A stretch of DNA of 64,000 nt, taken from assembly GCA_028710895.1 (NCBI GenBank), contig JAQTTH010000016.1, positions 45,818 to 109,817 of the forward strand, written 5' to 3'. This stretch comes from Paludibacter sp. (GTDB taxonomy: Bacteria > Bacteroidota > Bacteroidia > Bacteroidales > Paludibacteraceae). Within the stretch, counting starts at the first letter, position 1. The number at the start of each line of letters is the position of its first letter. The translations under genes were made by a program, and so were the position numbers. Below, one piece after another: positions 59,518-64,000 of this stretch. A model generated the notes under the pieces. That model saw only the letters and a program-made list of their open reading frames with translations, was not told where the DNA came from and made no database searches.

Positions 59518-61641
59518 CTACTCTTCCAACAAAATTTCCATGATAGTGCAAGCTGCTTTAGCAACCGGGCTACCAGGACCAAAGATTGCTGCTACACCGG
59601 CTTTGTAAAGATAATCGTAATCTTGCGCCGGAATAACTCCACCTGCAATAACAATAATATCTTCACGGCCTAATGCTTTCAGTTCGGCAATTACTTGTGG
59701 AACCAAGGTTTTGTGACCGGCTGCCAATGAAGAAACACCCATGATATGAACATCGTTTTCTACAGCTTGTTTCGCTGCTTCGGCAGGAGTTTGGAACAAT
59801 GGTCCCATGTCCACGTCGAAACCGCAGTCGGCATAACCGGTAGCTACTACTTTCGCACCACGGTCGTGACCATCCTGACCCATTTTAGCAATCATGATAC
59901 GAGGACGACGACCTTCTTTCTTGGCAAATTTCTCTGTCAATTCACAAGCTTTGATAAAGCTTGCATCGTTTTTAGTTTCTGATGAATACACGCCTGAAAT
60001 TGTTCTGATAGTTGCTTTATAACGTCCTGCAATAGCTTCACAAGCGTCAGAGATTTCGCCCAACGAAGCGCGAACCCGTGCTGCTTCTACAGCTAACTCT
60101 AATAAGTTACCGTTTCCGGTTTTAGCACATTCGGTAATGGCAGCCAAAGCAGCTTGTACGGCAGCTTCGTCGCGGTTAGCACGCAATTCTTTCAAACGTT
60201 CGATTTGTTGAATACGAACCGCTGTGTTGTCCACTTCCAAAATATCGATTGGATCTTCTTTTTCCAAACGGAATTGGTTTACACCCACAATTACCTGACT
60301 TCCTGAATCGATACGGGCTTGTGTACGTGCAGAAGCTTCTTCGATACGCATTTTTGGAACACCGGTTTCGATAGCTGCTGCCATACCACCCAGTTTTTCT
60401 ACTTCTTCGATCAACGCCCAGGCTTTTTCAGCTAGTTCGTTAGTCAACGACTCAACATAGTAAGAACCTGCCCATGGGTCAACCTCACGGCAAATATCAG
60501 TTTCCTGTTGAATATAGATTTGTGTGTTACGGGCAATACGAGCTGAGAAATCGGTTGGTAAAGCGATAGCTTCGTCCAACGCATTGGTGTGAAGCGATTG
60601 TGTGTGACCCAACGCAGCAGCCATAGCTTCGATACAAGTACGACCAACGTTGTTGAACGGATCTTGCTCAGTCAATGACCAACCTGAAGTTTGCGAGTGC
60701 GTACGCAATGCCAGTGATTTTGGATTTTTAGGGTTGAATTGCTTTACGATTTTTGCCCACAACATACGTGCAGCACGCATTTTGGCAATTTCCATAAAGT
60801 GATTCATACCAATTGCCCAGAAAAATGACAAACGTGGTGCGAACGAGTCGATATCCATACCTGCATTAACTCCGGCACGAAGATATTCAAGTCCATCAGC
60901 CAACGTGTAAGCCAACTCAATATCGGCAGTTGCACCAGCTTCCTGCATGTGGTAACCCGAGATAGAGATAGAGTTGAACTTAGGCATTTTCTGAGAAGTA
61001 AACTCAAAAATGTCAGCAATAATTTTCATTGAGAATTTTGGTGGGTAAATATAGGTATTACGCACCATGAATTCTTTCAAAATATCGTTTTGGATTGTTC
61101 CGGCCATTTCTTCCAGTTTAGCACCTTGCTCCAAACCTGCATTAATATAAAATGCGAGGATAGGAAGTACCGCACCGTTCATGGTCATAGAAACAGACAT
61201 TTTATTCAATGGAATACCATCGAACAATACTTTCATGTCTTCAACGGAACAAATTGATACACCCGCTTTACCAACGTCACCCACCACACGTTCGTGATCG
61301 GCATCGTAGCCACGGTGTGTAGCTAAGTCGAAAGCTACCGAAAGACCTTTTTGACCGGCAGCAAGGTTACGACGGTAGAATGCATTTGATTCTTCAGCAG
61401 TAGAGAATCCGGCATACTGACGGATAGTCCACGGTTGCATAGCGTACATTACCGAGTAAGGTCCGCGTAAATATGGAGGAAGACCGGCAGCATAGTTCAA
61501 ATGCTCCATACCTTCCAAATCATCTTTTGTATAAAATGGCTTAACCGGAATCAATTCCGCAGTTAGCCAGCTACTATCGGCCTGCTGAGCAGTAGATGCA
61601 GCTACGTTTTTAATATCTATATTTTTGAAATTTAGTTTCAT
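59518..61641 (-). CDS. mutB: Methylmalonyl-CoA mutase, large (catalytic) subunit
   Basis: A 707-residue adenosylcobalamin enzyme that interconverts succinyl-CoA and methylmalonyl-CoA, the key step of propionate formation. The catalytic barrel has [64 protein letters not shown] and [13 protein letters not shown]. The C-terminal B12 domain (about 580-707) carries the cobalt-ligand motif [10 protein letters not shown] (D-x-H-x-x-G), then [20 protein letters not shown] and VIAGGVIP. Length is standard. Transcribed after mutA and a four-helix-bundle gene. Confidence 0.97.
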   Translation of the reverse strand: MKLNFKNIDIKNVAASTAQQADSSWLTAELIPVKPFYTKDDLEGMEHLNYAAGLPPYLRGPYSVMYAMQPWTIRQYAGFSTAEESNAFYRRNLAAGQKGLSVAFDLATHRGYDADHERVVGDVGKAGVSICSVEDMKVLFDGIPLNKMSVSMTMNGAVLPILAFYINAGLEQGAKLEEMAGTIQNDILKEFMVRNTYIYPPKFSMKIIADIFEFTSQKMPKFNSISISGYHMQEAGATADIELAYTLADGLEYLRAGVNAGMDIDSFAPRLSFFWAIGMNHFMEIAKMRAARMLWAKIVKQFNPKNPKSLALRTHSQTSGWSLTEQDPFNNVGRTCIEAMAAALGHTQSLHTNALDEAIALPTDFSARIARNTQIYIQQETDICREVDPWAGSYYVESLTNELAEKAWALIEEVEKLGGMAAAIETGVPKMRIEEASARTQARIDSGSQVIVGVNQFRLEKEDPIDILEVDNTAVRIQQIERLKELRANRDEAAVQAALAAITECAKTGNGNLLELAVEAARVRASLGEISDACEAIAGRYKATIRTISGVYSSETKNDASFIKACELTEKFAKKEGRRPRIMIAKMGQDGHDRGAKVVATGYADCGFDVDMGPLFQTPAEAAKQAVENDVHIMGVSSLAAGHKTLVPQVIAELKALGREDIIVIAGGVIPAQDYDYLYKAGVAAIFGPGSPVAKAACTIMEILLEE

Positions 61642-61656
61642 TCTTTTTAGATTTTT

Positions 61657-61683
61657 AGAACCAAGAACCAGGAATCAAGACAA
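61657..61683 (-). repeat. Inverted-repeat flank of four-helix-bundle cassette 2, mutB side
   Basis: Contains AGAACCA twice. Bases 61664-61683 match the reverse complement of 62068-62087 at 18 of 20 positions. Confidence 0.7.
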
Positions 61684-61708
61684 TTAGTGTCGTCTATGAT
61701 CTTCAGTC

Positions 61709-62059
61709 TTAATCCAATTTGTTTTTAAATCCAATTATCATTTTTTGTAACTCATTGATTTTACTTTGAGTTGAAATAGAAACTTCTGATTCAAGATAAT
61801 TTAGCTTGGTGGCTAAAATCAGTTGAGTCTCCAACTCAAATAAAGAACCGATTGACATTTCCAGAAAACGAGAAAAATCTTTATTGCTTGACTTTGCAGA
61901 ACCTTCGGCAATATTTGAAGGTACAGAAACTGCTGATCGTTGCATTTGAGAAATCAGGCCAAACCTTTCGATAGTTGGAAATGAATTTGTAAGCAAATAA
62001 ATCTCACTTGCTAAATCCATTGACTTTATCCAAATATCTAATTTCTTAAAGTTATGCAT
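61709..62059 (-). CDS. Four-helix-bundle protein (IVP/S23 family), cassette 2
   Basis: A 116-residue four-helix-bundle protein of the same broad family as 49359-49703 but of another subfamily: MHNFKKLDIWIKSMDLASEIYLLTNSFP, LISQMQRSAVSVPSNIAEGS (the QxxRSxxSVPxNIAEG signature) and FSRFLEMSIGSLFELETQLI. (The first stretch is split here at MHNFKKLDIWIKSMDLASE.) The gene interrupts the mutA-mutB pair, which must be coexpressed to make one heterodimer. It is framed by inverted repeats built of AGAACCAAG/AGTCAAG units, so it looks like an inserted cassette. Function unknown. Confidence 0.9.
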   Translation of the reverse strand: MHNFKKLDIWIKSMDLASEIYLLTNSFPTIERFGLISQMQRSAVSVPSNIAEGSAKSSNKDFSRFLEMSIGSLFELETQLILATKLNYLESEVSISTQSKINELQKMIIGFKNKLD

Positions 62060-62067
62060 CTCTTTTT

Positions 62068-62101
62068 TTGTCTTGACTCTTGGTTCTTGACTCTTGGTTC
62101 T
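62068..62101 (-). repeat. Inverted-repeat flank of four-helix-bundle cassette 2, mutA side
   Basis: The + strand is TTGTC followed by two copies of TTGACTCTTGGTTC. Its end coincides with the mutA stop codon (62101-62103). Pairs with 61664-61683. Confidence 0.75.
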
Positions 62102-63990
62102 TAAACCAATTGTGCATTAAACGTTTTCAAAGTCTCAAGTACGTTGGTTTTTACGTTTACAAAGTATTCGATACCAATCGCTTTTAAATCATCAGCACAA
62201 GCAGGAGCACCGGCTACTACGAAAATTTGTTTTTCGTCGATAGCTTTGAATGCAGCAGGAGCTAATTCAGCATATTCATCGTCGCTTGAGCAAAGAACAA
62301 TAATGTCAGCTCCGGCAGCCTGAGCGGCAGCAACACCTTCTTCAACAGTTGAGAAACCTAAGTTGTCAACTACATCATATCCGGCACAAGCAAAGAAGTT
62401 ACAAGAGAACTGAGCACGAGCCAAACGCATAGCCAAACTACCAATGGTCAACATAAATGCTTTTGGACGTTTAGCAGCTCCTTCAGTAGCGAAACGTAAT
62501 GCTTCGAATTCGGCAGCACCACGTACAGGCAACAGTTTTTCAGTTCCTGAGTGTGAGCAACCACAGTCAGTAGCTTCTGTGATTTGCACTTTAGCTGCAG
62601 CAGCTTCGTTGAAGTTAGGGAACTGGTTGGTTCCTAATAATACTTCGCGACGGCTTGATACAGCTTTCAGGCGGGCAGCAGCAGTAGCTTTAACGGCTTG
62701 TTGAACTGAACCGGAAGTAACTGAAGCAAAGAAACCACCGTTATCCTCAACATCAAGGAATAATTTCCAGGCTTGAGCAGCAATTTCGTTAGTCAAAGTT
62801 TCGATATAATAAGAACCGGCAGCAGGGTCAGCTACTTTATCGAAATGACATTCTTCTTTCAATAATAATTGTTGGTTACGGGCAATACGTTCCGAGAATT
62901 CGTCGGTTGGTTTGTAGATAGAATCGTAACTTAACACAGTAAGTGAATTTACACCACCCAATGTTGCGCTCATAGCTTCGGTTTGGGTACGAAGCATATT
63001 TACGTTAGCGTCAAAAATGGTTTTGTTGAAAGTAGAAGTTTCAGCGTGAATGCGCATTTTGGCAGCACATTTGCAAATGCCGTTAACGGTGCTTTTGCAA
63101 TCTTCTACTTTACATGCAGGTTGGTAAGCATCCACAATGTTAGCCCACAACAAGCGGGCAGCACGGAATTTGGCAATTTCCATAAAGTAGTTGCCGCTTA
63201 CGCCAAAGCTGAATTTAATTTTTTTAGCAGCCAATGAAGTATCAACCCCAGCTTCAACAAGTGAAGAGAGGTATTCGTTACCCCAAGCCAGTGCGTAACC
63301 CAATTCCTGAGCAATATAAGCTCCACCATTGCTCAATGTAGTAGCATTTACGCCAATCACGCGGTAGAAAGGCAAACCAATAGCAGCAAGAACTGTTGCT
63401 TTCGCTTTTGCAGTAACTTCTTCTTTGCTCAACTCTTTGCCAGCCTGCAACATGCGGTTGATTGGGTCGAAGTTGATAGAACCCTGCAATTTTTTCACGT
63501 CGTACTCTTTCGATTTGAAATAGTCGGTCAAAATAGTTGCCAGGTTAGCAGCTGCACTAACACAAATACTGAAGTTAAGCTCAACACAATCAGCTGCAAT
63601 GCCTTCGAGCAACGTAGCGATGTAGTCAGCACTCAATTCTTCTTTTTTCAGTTTGAAACCTACTGAGGTTACGCCCTTGTACAAAATGTCCAACGCCTTA
63701 GCATTGGCTTCTTTAGCCGATTCCACAACGATGTCCTGACGAACAAACCATTCGTTGTCGGCTTTTGTTCCGCGTACGAATGGGAAAACACCCGGAGCTG
63801 CATCTTTAGTTTGCAAGCCTGCAATGTCTTCTGCACGATAGAAAGGCAACACGCTGAAGCCTTCGTTGGTTTTCCAAACGAGCTTCTTGTTGAAGTCAGC
63901 TCCTTTGAGGTCGGCTGTGATTTTATCCATCCATTGCTGTGCGCTAACCGATGGAAAATCAGCCAATAAATTCAATTTTTTTTCTGCCAT
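62101..63990 (-). CDS. mutA: Methylmalonyl-CoA mutase, small subunit
   Basis: A 629-residue small subunit. It keeps the mutase fold (FPSVSAQQWMDKITADLKGADF, FPFVRGTKADNEWFVRQDIV, KMRIHAETSTFNKTIFDANVN, DPAAGSYYIETLTNEIAAQA) but its C-terminal domain lacks the D-x-H-x-x-G cobalt-ligand motif, as expected for the non-catalytic partner. A cysteine-rich insert (PACKVEDCKSTVNGICKCAAK) precedes KMRIHAET, and a second CGCSHSG lies near the C-terminal linker; such cysteine loops might bind metal. The start at 63990 fits MAEKKLNLLADFPSVS. The gene heads the mutA-cassette-mutB unit; its promoter lies outside the window. Confidence 0.95.
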   Translation of the reverse strand: MAEKKLNLLADFPSVSAQQWMDKITADLKGADFNKKLVWKTNEGFSVLPFYRAEDIAGLQTKDAAPGVFPFVRGTKADNEWFVRQDIVVESAKEANAKALDILYKGVTSVGFKLKKEELSADYIATLLEGIAADCVELNFSICVSAAANLATILTDYFKSKEYDVKKLQGSINFDPINRMLQAGKELSKEEVTAKAKATVLAAIGLPFYRVIGVNATTLSNGGAYIAQELGYALAWGNEYLSSLVEAGVDTSLAAKKIKFSFGVSGNYFMEIAKFRAARLLWANIVDAYQPACKVEDCKSTVNGICKCAAKMRIHAETSTFNKTIFDANVNMLRTQTEAMSATLGGVNSLTVLSYDSIYKPTDEFSERIARNQQLLLKEECHFDKVADPAAGSYYIETLTNEIAAQAWKLFLDVEDNGGFFASVTSGSVQQAVKATAAARLKAVSSRREVLLGTNQFPNFNEAAAAKVQITEATDCGCSHSGTEKLLPVRGAAEFEALRFATEGAAKRPKAFMLTIGSLAMRLARAQFSCNFFACAGYDVVDNLGFSTVEEGVAAAQAAGADIIVLCSSDDEYAELAPAAFKAIDEKQIFVVAGAPACADDLKAIGIEYFVNVKTNVLETLKTFNAQLV

Positions 63991-64000
63991 AATATTGTTT

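Noticed and set aside
1..64000. tRNA, rRNA, riboswitch, insertion sequence or prophage
   Set aside because: I looked in all gaps and found no cloverleaf, rRNA segment, known riboswitch core, transposase or phage gene.

Overview
The window looks like chromosomal DNA of a Bacteroidota bacterium, most likely order Bacteroidales. Evidence: AT-rich DNA; promoters with the Bacteroidota -7 element TAnnTTTG instead of a sigma70 -10 box; mostly no Shine-Dalgarno sequence; and phylum-typical genes (DUF3276/PUR protein, long NusB, CusA-TolC fusion, FadL-like and OmpA/thrombospondin-3 outer membrane proteins, korDABC 2-oxoacid:ferredoxin oxidoreductase, methylmalonyl-CoA mutase mutAB). mutAB and the ferredoxin-linked oxidoreductase suit an anaerobe that makes or uses propionate through succinate; a Paludibacter-like genus is a guess. 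I saw no rRNA, tRNA, CRISPR array, insertion sequence or prophage.

Layout. 1-7.1 kb: a potassium transporter cut by the window edge, prfC, two secreted/outer membrane proteins and prmA. 7.2-12.8 kb: a MarR-controlled efflux operon (marR, tolC, hlyD, two ABC-2 permeases, no ATPase) with visible palindromic operators. 13-15.8 kb: korDABC. 15.9-20.3 kb: a shortened esterase, a CYTH protein and an AddB-like nuclease. 20.5-24.4 kb: beta-barrel and lipoprotein pair, carbonic anhydrase and OsmC, lactonase. 24.4-29.9 kb: OmpA-family protein and a very large lipoprotein. 30.7-35.2 kb: PutA and an exported superoxide dismutase. 35.5-41.5 kb: heavy-metal efflux (DUF6660, CusA-TolC fusion, CusB). 41.6-46.9 kb: threonine aldolase, PUR protein, ECF S component with phosphoribosyltransferase, nusB-yajC-ybbR. 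47-51.2 kb: wbpE-wbpD-wbpB-like genes for a diacetamido-uronic acid sugar nucleotide, interrupted by a four-helix-bundle gene. 51.4-54.4 kb: MsrB-MsrA lipoprotein, panE, cation efflux protein. 54.4-57.6 kb: a small Cro/C1 HTH regulator, a 252-bp phased repeat array, then an operon of an exported protein, an ECF-like sigma factor and a putative anti-sigma factor. 57.7-64 kb: a lipoprotein and mutA/mutB with a second four-helix-bundle gene between them.

The strongest unexplained structure is at 54834-55085: twelve copies of a TCGTAnTAT-like core, every one exactly 21 bp (two helical turns) from the next, while the sequence between cores is diverged. It lies between the HTH gene and the sigma-factor operon, and the HTH gene's predicted promoter sits inside it. 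The second structure is a pair of four-helix-bundle gene cassettes (49314-49730 and 61657-62101), each bounded by imperfect inverted repeats built from short oligomers, each starting at the stop codon of the preceding operon gene. A geneless hairpin sharing an exact 18-base match with one of them (13570-13625) also follows a stop codon.
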